The position numbers and the translations under genes were made by a program. This document shows positions 16,962-24,884 of a stretch of DNA of 64,000 nucleotides, piece after piece. Position 1 is the stretch's first letter; the number at the start of each line of letters is the position of its first letter. The notes under the pieces were generated by a model, which saw only the letters and a list, made by a program, of their open reading frames with translations, was not told the DNA's origin and made no database searches. This DNA comes from Marinicella meishanensis (GTDB taxonomy: Bacteria; Pseudomonadota; Gammaproteobacteria; Xanthomonadales; Marinicellaceae). The stretch is taken from the NCBI RefSeq assembly GCF_019931145.1, contig NZ_JAIOUV010000004.1, positions 405,479 through 469,478 on the forward strand, in the 5' to 3' direction.

Positions 16962-17041
16962 TTTTTTGTCGGATTTTTTGTGGGCGGGGAACCCAAAGGG
17001 GATCAGTGGCGCAAGAAATCCATTTTTTGTCAGATTTTTTG
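16962..17041. repeat. A/T-tract direct repeats upstream of the ECF operon
   Basis: TTTTTTGTCGGATTTTTTG (16962-16980) and TTTTTTGTCAGATTTTTTG (17023-17041) differ at one base and lie 61 nt apart, close to six helical turns. They precede the ECF sigma gene, which reads leftward. They could be operator or promoter elements. Between 17042 and 17232 I see nothing else. Confidence 0.45.
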
Positions 17042-17232
17042 ACTCAAGCCCCTGGCACATTGCAACAACTCCACACACACGCCCTTGATCCCGGACTCGG
17101 GAAAGCAGTCATTGATCCGTGTGCTTAATCGGTCAATGGTTTGGATGATTTTGCTGATTTCCAATGCTTGGTACATCAGCGAATTGTCCCATCATCAGAC
17201 CACCACCGTCAACCAAGCACCACGCCCGGTAC

Positions 17233-17313
17233 TCACTCAGGCAGCCACATGATCAAGCCCACCACCAGCAGCACAGCGGCAAACAGCACCAGATTCAACA
17301 ACGATTCAAGCAT
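17233..17313 (-). CDS. Candidate 26-residue single-span membrane peptide
   Basis: An ATG at 17311-17313 opens a 26-codon frame that is almost entirely one hydrophobic helix (LLNLVLFAAVLLVVGLIMW) with a short acidic start (MLES) and end (PE). AGGT lies 8 nt upstream. It stands alone in a 466-nt gap between the ECF operon and the DUF4166 gene. Short hydrophobic frames can arise by chance, so this is a candidate only. Confidence 0.4.
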   Translation of the reverse strand: MLESLLNLVLFAAVLLVVGLIMWLPE

Positions 17314-17390
17314 GGCAGGTGACCTGCGATTTCAATGGGATTGTGTGGCCGCACATGGTAACATGACAGCACCCGCAAAGGACGCCTCCA

Positions 17391-17999
17391 ATGCCCAAAA
17401 AAAACACCATCAAATGGCACTTAGGTCCCCATTGGCATCAACTCCACCCCAATGTGCAACGCCGCTTCAACCGCTTACCCAGTGCAGGCGCGCCGATCAT
17501 ATATGATGGCATCATGGAGCAAGTCGCCTGTTCCCGGGCCGGCTGGTTGTTCGCCTTCCTGTCGCAAATCATTGGCAACCCTTTGAGTCCCCACCAAGGC
17601 ACCCATGTGCCCATGGCAGTGGTGCTGACCACCCGCCCTGGCAAACCCGGGGTTTATTGGCAACGCACCTACCAATTTCCAGGCAAACGGCCCTTCAGTG
17701 TCACCTCAGTGAAAAAAGACGACCGGGGGCGGATGATGGAAATGGTCGGCGGTGGCTTTGGCATGTTCTTGGACGTGTTTGCCAAAAACGGTGAATTGCA
17801 TTTCAAAAGCAGCCGCTATTTCTGGAAATTATGGCGCTGGTATGTGCCCTTGCCGCATTGGCTCAGCCCCGGTGAAACCCACGTGATCCACCAGGATTTG
17901 GGTGGTGACGATTTCCGTTTCACCATCACCATGGACCACCCTGTGTTGGGCCGCACCTTTTACCAAACCGGTGTGTTTCATGAGCGCCAAGCGACCTGA
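17391..17999 (+). CDS. DUF4166 domain protein
   Basis: A 202-residue protein matching the DUF4166 pattern: GIMEQVACSRAGWLFAF, a P.S..G.HVP segment, YWQRTYQF, MMEMVGGGFGMFLDVF and a W-rich stretch followed by PLPHWLSPGE. The family's function is unknown, but it is often fused to or encoded beside a saccharopine-dehydrogenase-like reductase, as here. Its 3-prime end overlaps that gene by 20 nt. Confidence 0.8.
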   Translation: MPKKNTIKWHLGPHWHQLHPNVQRRFNRLPSAGAPIIYDGIMEQVACSRAGWLFAFLSQIIGNPLSPHQGTHVPMAVVLTTRPGKPGVYWQRTYQFPGKRPFSVTSVKKDDRGRMMEMVGGGFGMFLDVFAKNGELHFKSSRYFWKLWRWYVPLPHWLSPGETHVIHQDLGGDDFRFTITMDHPVLGRTFYQTGVFHERQAT

Positions 18000-19095
18000 C
18001 GTTTTGTTGCTGGGTGGCTACGGGGTGTTTGGCCATCGCATCGCCTCCGCCCTGTGCCAGCGGGCCATCCATGTCATCATCAATGGCCGTCGACAGGCCC
18101 CGGCCATCGCTTTGCGTAATCGCTTGCGACACCAGCACCCCAACGCCTCGGTAGCGGTGGCGGTGTTTGATGTCAGCCAAGATTTGTCTGCCCAATTGGC
18201 CCAGCTCAAACCTCGGGTGGTGGTCCACACCTGCGGCCCGTTTCAAGGCCAAGACACCCAAATCGCCAAGGCCGTGATCCAAGCCGGTTGTCATTACATC
18301 GATCTGGCCGATGGCCGCGATTATGTGCAAAACATGTTGGCCCTGGATGCCGCTGCCCAAGCCCGTGGGGTGAGTGCCATCACTGCCGCCAGCACCGTAC
18401 CGGCTTTGTCCTCGGCGGTCTTGGCGCAACTGCGTGATCGACATGGCATCCAACAATTTGATCAGGTGCGCATCGGCATCACGCCCGGCCAAAAAACACC
18501 CCGGGGCTTGGCCACCACCCAAGCGGTGCTGTCCTATTTGGGCCGGCGCTTGGCACCCTGGCCAGGCATGCGCCAAACCAGTTATGGCTGGCTCGGTTTG
18601 CATGCCCAAGCCTATCCCACCATAGGTCGCCGCTTGATGGGGCATTGCGAAGCGGCTGACTTGGACTTTTTTGCGGCCCACTTCAACATCAAGTCACTGT
18701 CTTTTGCCGCCGGGATGGAAAGCAAGCTGTTGCATGTGTTGATGTGGTTGGCAGCCGGATTGGTGCGTTTGGGCCTGCCCCTCAACTTGACCAAACAAGC
18801 GGACAAATTGTTGCGCATGAGTCACTGGTTTGACCGCTTGGGAACCGCCGATGGCGGCATGCATGTGGCCATCGAAGGCCGCAACGAACAAGGGGATCGC
18901 ATCCAGAGAACTTGGTTCTTGGAGGTATTCGATGGACAGGGACCGTGGGTGCCGGCAATGCCAGCGGTGTTGATGTGCGAGAAAATTATGCGAAATCAGA
19001 CCACGGCAGGCGTGGTGCCTTGTATTGAATTGTTGACGCTGGATGAATACCTCGGTGCCTTACCACCGAAGCATCACCAATCCAGTTGGCATTAG
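17980..19095 (+). CDS. Saccharopine dehydrogenase-like NAD(P)-binding protein
   Basis: A 371-residue protein with an N-terminal Rossmann fold. The dinucleotide loop is LLLGGYGVFGHRIASAL (residues about 9-25), followed by INGRR and later VVHTCGPFQGQD and CHYIDLADGRDYV, all typical of saccharopine dehydrogenase-like reductases. The internal ATG at 17980 is chosen because the Rossmann loop follows directly. It is translationally coupled to the DUF4166 gene. The substrate is unknown; true lysine-pathway activity is unlikely. The TAG stop (19093-19095) is also the first base of repeat copy 2. Confidence 0.82.
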   Translation: MSAKRPDVLLLGGYGVFGHRIASALCQRAIHVIINGRRQAPAIALRNRLRHQHPNASVAVAVFDVSQDLSAQLAQLKPRVVVHTCGPFQGQDTQIAKAVIQAGCHYIDLADGRDYVQNMLALDAAAQARGVSAITAASTVPALSSAVLAQLRDRHGIQQFDQVRIGITPGQKTPRGLATTQAVLSYLGRRLAPWPGMRQTSYGWLGLHAQAYPTIGRRLMGHCEAADLDFFAAHFNIKSLSFAAGMESKLLHVLMWLAAGLVRLGLPLNLTKQADKLLRMSHWFDRLGTADGGMHVAIEGRNEQGDRIQRTWFLEVFDGQGPWVPAMPAVLMCEKIMRNQTTAGVVPCIELLTLDEYLGALPPKHHQSSWH

Positions 19096-19360
19096 GACCT
19101 GTTGATACCAACCGAAAGGCGACTGCTGGATCGTATTTTTCATCCATCAAGGCTTCAGTCGTGATGTGTGGTCACTCCACATGAACGAGTGAATAAAGCT
19201 GAAGGGTGGAAAATACGACCCAGTCCCACGGGTTCAGACTGCAATGGCCACACCCTGTGTTACTCACCGCTCGATTGGAATGACCAAACCACGTGATTCG
19301 CGCCTTGATTGTGACCATTGGAGCCTGAACAGCAGTCGTTCAGTTGGTGTCAATAGGCCC
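19095..19360. repeat. 266-bp structured repeat, copy 2
   Basis: Same length and orientation as the element at 12159-12424 and roughly three-quarters identical by eye. Ends: GGACCTGTTGATACCAAC pairs with GTTGGTGTCAATAGGCCC. Inner pairs are GGATCGTATTTTTCATCC with GGGTGGAAAATACGACCC, CTTCAG with CTGAAG, and CAATGGCCACA with TGTGACCATTG. Several differences from copy 1 are matched by changes on the opposite arm. No protein is encoded. It starts at the stop codon of the reductase gene. Confidence 0.75.
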
Positions 19361-19369
19361 CTGGTCAAC

Positions 19370-19543
19370 TTATTTTTTTCGGCGGTCTGATTTTTGTCGA
19401 CGATCAGACCGATCGCTGTCGGCCCGCTCTTCAGTGCGGCGATCAGACACCGCACTGCGGCGGTCTCGGCGTCTGCGTTCTATCGGTTCGTACCTGATTT
19501 TTTTGCCGGTATCTGAACCTGAAGTGGCGTTGCTCTCAAACAT
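19370..19543 (-). CDS. Small arginine-rich protein with DRR motifs
   Basis: A 57-residue, highly charged protein. The C-terminal half is built of repeated R-R-x-D-R-R-like units (IERRRRDRRSAVSDRR, then SDRSDRRQKSDRRKK). I used the ATG at 19541-19543; a GTG 26 codons upstream is possible. Such DRR-repeat tails occur in many short uncharacterised bacterial proteins. The next gene upstream codes for a similar product. Nucleic-acid binding is plausible but unproven. Confidence 0.5.
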   Translation of the reverse strand: MFESNATSGSDTGKKIRYEPIERRRRDRRSAVSDRRTEERADSDRSDRRQKSDRRKK

Positions 19544-19681
19544 GTTAAAGGCCCCGTTTGTTACTGAAATACCTGTGTGGTACTGGTCATTTGAGTTTCT
19601 CACACCCAATAAAAATACCACACCACGGATGAAATTTCAGTAAATACCCGCATAAATAAACCGAACTGGGGTCGTCAGGGA

Positions 19682-19867
19682 CTACTTGGTGTTGGTGTCG
19701 TTCCAAGTGTTGTTGGCTTTGCGGCGGTCCTCGCCGCTGCGACGGTCATCTTTATCCGGTTCCCAGCGGACCGTACTGCGTCTGGGGTTTTCGTTGTTGC
19801 GGCGTTGTTTTTTGCGCTTGTCCACCCGTTTCACTTCTTTTTTCTTTTTCTTAAAAAAACCAAACAT
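19682..19867 (-). CDS. Small basic protein with DRR motif
   Basis: A 61-residue protein that starts MFGFFKKKKKEVKR and later carries WEPDKDDRRSGEDRRKA, the same DRR style as its neighbour at 19370-19543. The ATG at 19865-19867 has AGG about 8 nt upstream; an ATG two codons earlier is also open. The hydrophobic, lysine-rich N-terminus could touch membrane. Function unknown. 19868-20119 holds the gap to rdgC; no other gene is seen there. Confidence 0.5.
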   Translation of the reverse strand: MFGFFKKKKKEVKRVDKRKKQRRNNENPRRSTVRWEPDKDDRRSGEDRRKANNTWNDTNTK

Positions 19868-20119
19868 CGTCATCACCTAATCAAAACAACCTGGTCCATT
19901 GATGGCTTCATGAAACCGGGTCCCGGAATATCATTTGGGTCAAACTGGGTGGCACCACTCAGCTTAACCCCCACATGATTACGGTATCACAAATGGTGCC
20001 TGGCTGCAGTAAAAAATTGAACAATCCGACCCGCAACTGGGGTGGCACTGAGGGCTGCAATAAGTGTGTGAATTGACGCCTGATTGGTTAAAATAACGGC
20101 TTTCAATTCAGGATGATCT

Positions 20120-21019
20120 ATGTGGTTTAAAAATGCGCGCCTGTTTCAACTCAATGAAACCTTGACCCTGGACGCGGAACAACTGTCTGCCGCCCTCAAA
20201 AACGATGCTTTGAAAGCCTGTGCCCCGATGGAAGCCGTGTCCAAAGGCTGGGTGTCGCCGTTTGGTTCTGACAGTGAATTGTTTGTGCTGAAAAGTGGCC
20301 ATGCCATGCTGTTTGCCTTGGGGGTGGAAGAAAAGGTGCTGCCCGCGGCGGTGGTCAACCACCAGCTGAACCAACAGCTGGAATCGATCAAAGCCGAATC
20401 GGGACAAAAACCCGGCCGCAAGCAACAAACCGACATGAAACAACAGCTGATGCTGGAAATGCTGCCCCAAGCATTTGTCAAGCCCAAAACCATCATGGCC
20501 TATCTGGACCTGAAGCTGGACTTGTTGGTGGTTGATTGTGCCAGTCAGAATGCCGCCGAAGACCTGGTCTCGCAATTGCGCCAAACCCTGGGCTCATTCA
20601 AAGCTTCGGCTTTCGGCCCCTCCTCCGCGGTGGCCCAAGTGCTGACCCAATGGGTGATCAAGGCCCAAGGCGATGCGGGCTTTCAGCCAGACAATGAAAT
20701 CGTGTTGGAAACCTTGGACGACAGCAAAGGGGTGGTGCGTGGCCGCAACATCGCACACCTGGAAGACCAAATGAAACAGCACATCGACAATGGCTATTTG
20801 GTGACCCAACTGGGCTTGTTGTTCAACGACCGCATCGAATTGGTGTTGGGCCACGACCTGGGCCTGAAAAAGATCAAGTTCACCGACGTGGTGTTGGACC
20901 AATTGGATGATGAATCCATTGAATCTGAATGGCAATTACTGGACAGCCGTTTCACCTTGTTCAGTTTGGAACTCCGGGCCATGTTCAAAGCCTTGTTTGA
21001 CGTGTTCTCCAGTCACTGA
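20120..21019 (+). CDS. rdgC: Recombination-associated protein RdgC
   Basis: A 299-residue nucleoid-associated protein that forms a ring on double-stranded DNA and limits RecA access. The N-terminus MWFKNARLFQLNE, the segment FVKPKTIMAYLDLKLDLLVVDC and the end ELRAMFKALFDVF are characteristic, and the length is normal. It is followed after 1 nt by an HD-hydrolase gene and opens a six-gene plus-strand run. In other gammaproteobacteria rdgC is often monocistronic. Confidence 0.95.
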   Translation: MWFKNARLFQLNETLTLDAEQLSAALKNDALKACAPMEAVSKGWVSPFGSDSELFVLKSGHAMLFALGVEEKVLPAAVVNHQLNQQLESIKAESGQKPGRKQQTDMKQQLMLEMLPQAFVKPKTIMAYLDLKLDLLVVDCASQNAAEDLVSQLRQTLGSFKASAFGPSSAVAQVLTQWVIKAQGDAGFQPDNEIVLETLDDSKGVVRGRNIAHLEDQMKQHIDNGYLVTQLGLLFNDRIELVLGHDLGLKKIKFTDVVLDQLDDESIESEWQLLDSRFTLFSLELRAMFKALFDVFSSH

Positions 21020-21020
21020 C

Positions 21021-21662
21021 ATGGATGCCAGCAGCCAACAACAATGGACCGATCGATTGGCCGAACACGTCGGCCACATCGAAGCGGCGGACCCAGGCCA
21101 TGATTTCAATCACATCAAACGGGTGGTGAAGTCGGCCTTGCAGTTTGCCCAAGCCGAAGGGGCCAATCTGTGGGTGGTGCTGCCGGCGGCCTGGTTGCAT
21201 GATTGTGTGCCGGTGGCGAAGAATTCGCCACTTCGGTCCCAAGCCTCACAACTGGCGGCCGATGCGGCGGTGGACCTGCTGCAACAATGGCACTATCCCA
21301 AGGAACACCTGGCAGCCATCCACCACGCCATTTGTGCCCACAGCTATTCGGCCAACATCCCGTGCCAAAGCTTGGAAGCCCAAGTGGTGCAAGACGCCGA
21401 CCGCATGGATGCATTGGGGGCCATTGGCATCGCCCGCACCTTGATGGTGGGCACCGGTTTTGGCCACCCTTTAACGTTTCATGAAGATCCGTTTTGTTAC
21501 CATAGGGAAGCCAACGATCAAGCCGCGATCATTGATCACTTTTACACCAAGTTGTTGAAGCTGAAAGATTCATTCAATACCGCCGCAGCGCGATCGGAGG
21601 CCACTGAACGCCACCAATTCATGCAGCAGTTTTTACAACAGTTGGAAGGAGAAATGACTTGA
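21021..21662 (+). CDS. HD-domain phosphohydrolase
   Basis: A 213-residue metal-dependent phosphohydrolase like YedJ. The metal set is H31 (DFNHIKRV), H60-D61 (WLHDCVP) and D125 (VQDADRMDALGAIG). The ATG at 21021 was chosen because the frame upstream overlaps rdgC and looks non-coding. Nucleotide or signalling substrates are possible; none can be named. The stop lies 3 nt before slt. Confidence 0.88.
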   Translation: MDASSQQQWTDRLAEHVGHIEAADPGHDFNHIKRVVKSALQFAQAEGANLWVVLPAAWLHDCVPVAKNSPLRSQASQLAADAAVDLLQQWHYPKEHLAAIHHAICAHSYSANIPCQSLEAQVVQDADRMDALGAIGIARTLMVGTGFGHPLTFHEDPFCYHREANDQAAIIDHFYTKLLKLKDSFNTAAARSEATERHQFMQQFLQQLEGEMT

Positions 21663-21665
21663 ACC

Positions 21666-23645
21666 ATGGGCCGTGACAGCCACCACAAAAGACACCGCTT
21701 GTTGATCACAGCAGCTTTGCTTGCCTGGTGCCTGGCTGGCTGGGCACAAACCGACCAACAGCGGCAATTGTTTCGGCAACTGTATGCCCTGGCACTGAAT
21801 GGCGATGCCAGCCAGGTGGCCCAACGGCGGGCACCGCTGGACAACTACCCCATCACCCATTATTTGGATTATGCGCTGATCCGCCACGACATGCACAACT
21901 TGCCGGAACAAGCGGTGGCCGATTTTGCCCAACAACACCCGGACAGCCCCTTGAACAAACAGCTCAAGGAATACCTGCTGGACCACTTGGGCCAACAACA
22001 ACAGTGGGCCAAATACCTGCAGTATCACAACGGTTTTGACCGCGGCAAACGACAGTGCTGGTATCTGCGTGCCCGCATCCAACAACAGCAACTCAAGGGC
22101 CTGGCACCTTTGGTAGAGACCATGTGGATGTCCGGACTGTCCGCTCCGGATGCCTGTGATTTTGCCTTCAAATGGTGGCAAGCCGAAGGCCATTTGACCG
22201 ATCAAAAACGTTTGAAACGGATCCAGTTGGCCTTTGAAAGCAACAACATGTCATTGGTCAATCACCTGCGCACCCAGCTGCGCAGTCAACCGGTTTGGGT
22301 CAAACAAGCCATGGATCTGCTGCAAGACCCCATTGCCGCCCTGGGTCAAGCCAGCAGCTGGCCACCGAACCCCGAATTGCCTTGGTTGCTGCACAAAACC
22401 GGCATGCGTGCTGCGAAAAAAATGCCGGCCCAACTACACCCCATTTGGCCACAAATCAAAGCGGCGCACAAATTGCCACAGGCGCACATCGATCAAGTTG
22501 AACGGCAAATGGCCTTGTTTGCGGCCACCGATTACGAACCCTTTTCCATCGATGCCATGAAACGCTTACCGGCGGGCATGAAAGACGACCAAATTCATGC
22601 CTGGATTGTGCGTTACTACCTGTACCATGAACAATGGGCCGATGTCTTGGATGCCTTGAAAAAAATGAGCCTGAGACAGCTGTCTCAGGACCGTTGGCAG
22701 TATTGGACGGCCCGGGCCTTGGCCAAATTGGGCCAGCCAGATGAAGCCAAAAAGATCTTCACCAACCTCAGCCGAGAGTCCAATTACTATGGTTTTTTGG
22801 CGGCCGACCATTTGCGTCAGCCCTACCATTTGTGCCACCAGCCAGTCAGTTCATCGTTGGCGGCCTTCAACCCGCCGCTGGCCATTGTGCGGGCCATCGA
22901 GTTGCACCATGCGGGCTTGCTGTATAAAGCCCGTCGGGAATGGAACACCGCTTACAAGGGCCTCAACAAAGACCAAAAAATTGCCTTGGCCGAGCGGGTG
23001 TTACAAGAACACTGGTATGCCAAGTCAATTGCCATCATGGCCGATTTGGGTCACTGGGAGAATTACCACTCCCGCTATCCGGTGGCCCACGAGCAAATCA
23101 TTCGCCAGGAAACCAGCAACGACCCCTTGCCCCAATGGGTGATGGCGATCATCAAACAAGAAAGTGCCTGGACCAAAGACGCCGTGTCCCATGCCAATGC
23201 CCATGGCCTGATGCAATTGTTGCCTTCCACCGCCCGCTCAGTGGCCAGCCAATTGGGTCTGACGGTCAACCAAAGCCGCGATTTACACCAAGCGCCGTTG
23301 AACATCAAATTGGGGGTGCAATACCAAAAGAACCTGTTCAAACAATTTGATCACCCGATCTTGGTGGCGGCAGCTTACAACGCCGGTGAACGCAAGTCGC
23401 TGGACTGGAGCCAGGATTTCCCGCAATCACCAGACCTGTGGCTGGAAACCATCCCCTACCGGGAAACCCGTGATTACATCACCCGCATCCTGTCCAACGT
23501 CACCATCTATGATTGGTTGATCAACCAAACACCGCGCCGCATTACCAGTTGGATGCCCACCTTGCCGATCAACCAGAGTCCGAGTCGGGCCTGGCCCAAC
23601 AAGACCACCCCACAACAAACCACCCAAGCGGTTTGCTTGCCATGA
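21666..23645 (+). CDS. slt: Soluble lytic murein transglycosylase (Slt70-like)
   Basis: A 659-residue periplasmic enzyme that cleaves the MurNAc-GlcNAc bond with 1,6-anhydro ring formation. It has a signal peptide (LLITAALLAWCLAGWAQ), a long superhelical U/L domain (about residues 30-470) and a C-terminal SLT domain. The catalytic glutamate is E499 in AIIKQESAW, followed by HGLMQLLPSTA and AAYNAGE. Length matches Slt70. Its stop overlaps the cca start (ATGA). Confidence 0.94.
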   Translation: MGRDSHHKRHRLLITAALLAWCLAGWAQTDQQRQLFRQLYALALNGDASQVAQRRAPLDNYPITHYLDYALIRHDMHNLPEQAVADFAQQHPDSPLNKQLKEYLLDHLGQQQQWAKYLQYHNGFDRGKRQCWYLRARIQQQQLKGLAPLVETMWMSGLSAPDACDFAFKWWQAEGHLTDQKRLKRIQLAFESNNMSLVNHLRTQLRSQPVWVKQAMDLLQDPIAALGQASSWPPNPELPWLLHKTGMRAAKKMPAQLHPIWPQIKAAHKLPQAHIDQVERQMALFAATDYEPFSIDAMKRLPAGMKDDQIHAWIVRYYLYHEQWADVLDALKKMSLRQLSQDRWQYWTARALAKLGQPDEAKKIFTNLSRESNYYGFLAADHLRQPYHLCHQPVSSSLAAFNPPLAIVRAIELHHAGLLYKARREWNTAYKGLNKDQKIALAERVLQEHWYAKSIAIMADLGHWENYHSRYPVAHEQIIRQETSNDPLPQWVMAIIKQESAWTKDAVSHANAHGLMQLLPSTARSVASQLGLTVNQSRDLHQAPLNIKLGVQYQKNLFKQFDHPILVAAAYNAGERKSLDWSQDFPQSPDLWLETIPYRETRDYITRILSNVTIYDWLINQTPRRITSWMPTLPINQSPSRAWPNKTTPQQTTQAVCLP

Positions 23646-24877
23646 GCCAAGCCAAGCCACAAATTTACCTGGTCGGTGGCGCAGTGCGTGACCAATTGTT
23701 GGGCTTGCCAGTGAAAGACCGTGATTATGTGGTGGTGGGCAGCGACCCAAAAACCATGTTGGACCAGGGCTTTTTGCCAGTGGGCAAAGATTTTCCGGTG
23801 TTTTTACACCCCGACAGCAAAGACGAATATGCCCTGGCCCGCACCGAACGCAAGTCCGGCACCGGCTACCATGGGTTCACCTTCAACACCGATCCAGGGG
23901 TCACTTTGGAAGACGACTTGTTGCGCCGTGATTTGACCATCAACGCCATCGCCATGGACCAAGACGGTCAACTGATCGATCCCCACGGTGGCCAACAAGA
24001 CTTGAACAACCGTGTGCTCAAACACGTCTCGCCAGCTTTCGCCGAAGACCCGGTCCGGGTGTTGCGGGTGGCGCGATTCATGAGCCGCTACCAGCACCTG
24101 GGATTCACCGTCCACCCCGAAACCATGGCCTTGATGCGGCAGTTGGTGGCCGCTGGCGAAGTGGCCAATCTGGTGGCTGAGCGGGTGTGGCAAGAAGTCA
24201 AAAGCAGCCTCAACCAAAGCACCCCTTCGGCGTTCTTCCTGACCTTACAAGATTGTGGTGCCTTGGCTGTTTTGCTGCCTGAAATCAGTGACTTTTTTGG
24301 CATCCCACAAACCGCCATGTGGCACCCTGAAGTGGACACCGGTTTGCATGCCATGCTGGCCATTGATCAAGCCCAAGGGCTGGACAATGACGTGGCCTAT
24401 GCCGTGATGGTGCACGACTTGGGCAAAGGCATCACCCCGCCTGACATTCTGCCCAGTCACCGGGGGCATGAAACCGCCGGGGTGCCATTGGTCAAGGCCG
24501 TCAGCCAACGACTCAAGGTGCCCAACCACTACAAAAAACTGGCTTTGTTGGTTTGCCAATGGCACTTACACGCCCACACCATATTGGAATTGCGGGCCAG
24601 CACCATTGAAAAGCTCTTCAGCCGCCTGAATGCCTACCGCCAACCCAAACTTCTCAACAAATTCATCGCCGCCTGTCAGGCCGATGCCACCGGTCGTTGG
24701 GGTGCAGCGTTTCAGTCTTATCCACAAGCCGACGCCATCCAACACTTGTTCAATGCCGCCCGCCACATCGACAAACAACCCTTGTTTGAACAAGGCTATA
24801 CCGGCAAAGAACTCGGTGAGCAGATTAGACAATTGCGCATCGCTGCCATACAATCTGTACGTCCTCATTTGACTTGA
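23642..24877 (+). CDS. cca: CCA-adding tRNA nucleotidyltransferase with HD domain
   Basis: Adds or repairs the 3-prime CCA of tRNAs. The 411-residue product has the class II signature LVGGAVRDQLLG (residues 10-21), the metal pair D26 and D28 (KDRDYVV), and the RRDLTINAIA motif. An HD phosphohydrolase domain follows with H258-D259 (MVHDLGKG), as in the multifunctional enterobacterial form. The start is the ATG in the 4-nt overlap with slt; 43 codons upstream are also open but lie inside slt. Confidence 0.95.
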   Translation: MSQAKPQIYLVGGAVRDQLLGLPVKDRDYVVVGSDPKTMLDQGFLPVGKDFPVFLHPDSKDEYALARTERKSGTGYHGFTFNTDPGVTLEDDLLRRDLTINAIAMDQDGQLIDPHGGQQDLNNRVLKHVSPAFAEDPVRVLRVARFMSRYQHLGFTVHPETMALMRQLVAAGEVANLVAERVWQEVKSSLNQSTPSAFFLTLQDCGALAVLLPEISDFFGIPQTAMWHPEVDTGLHAMLAIDQAQGLDNDVAYAVMVHDLGKGITPPDILPSHRGHETAGVPLVKAVSQRLKVPNHYKKLALLVCQWHLHAHTILELRASTIEKLFSRLNAYRQPKLLNKFIAACQADATGRWGAAFQSYPQADAIQHLFNAARHIDKQPLFEQGYTGKELGEQIRQLRIAAIQSVRPHLT

Positions 24878-24884
24878 CCACACA

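Noticed and set aside
17141..17506. Plus-strand 121-codon frame overlapping the DUF4166 start
   Set aside because: Low-complexity Ser/Thr/His content without a domain; it conflicts with the clear DUF4166 frame and the small minus-strand candidate.
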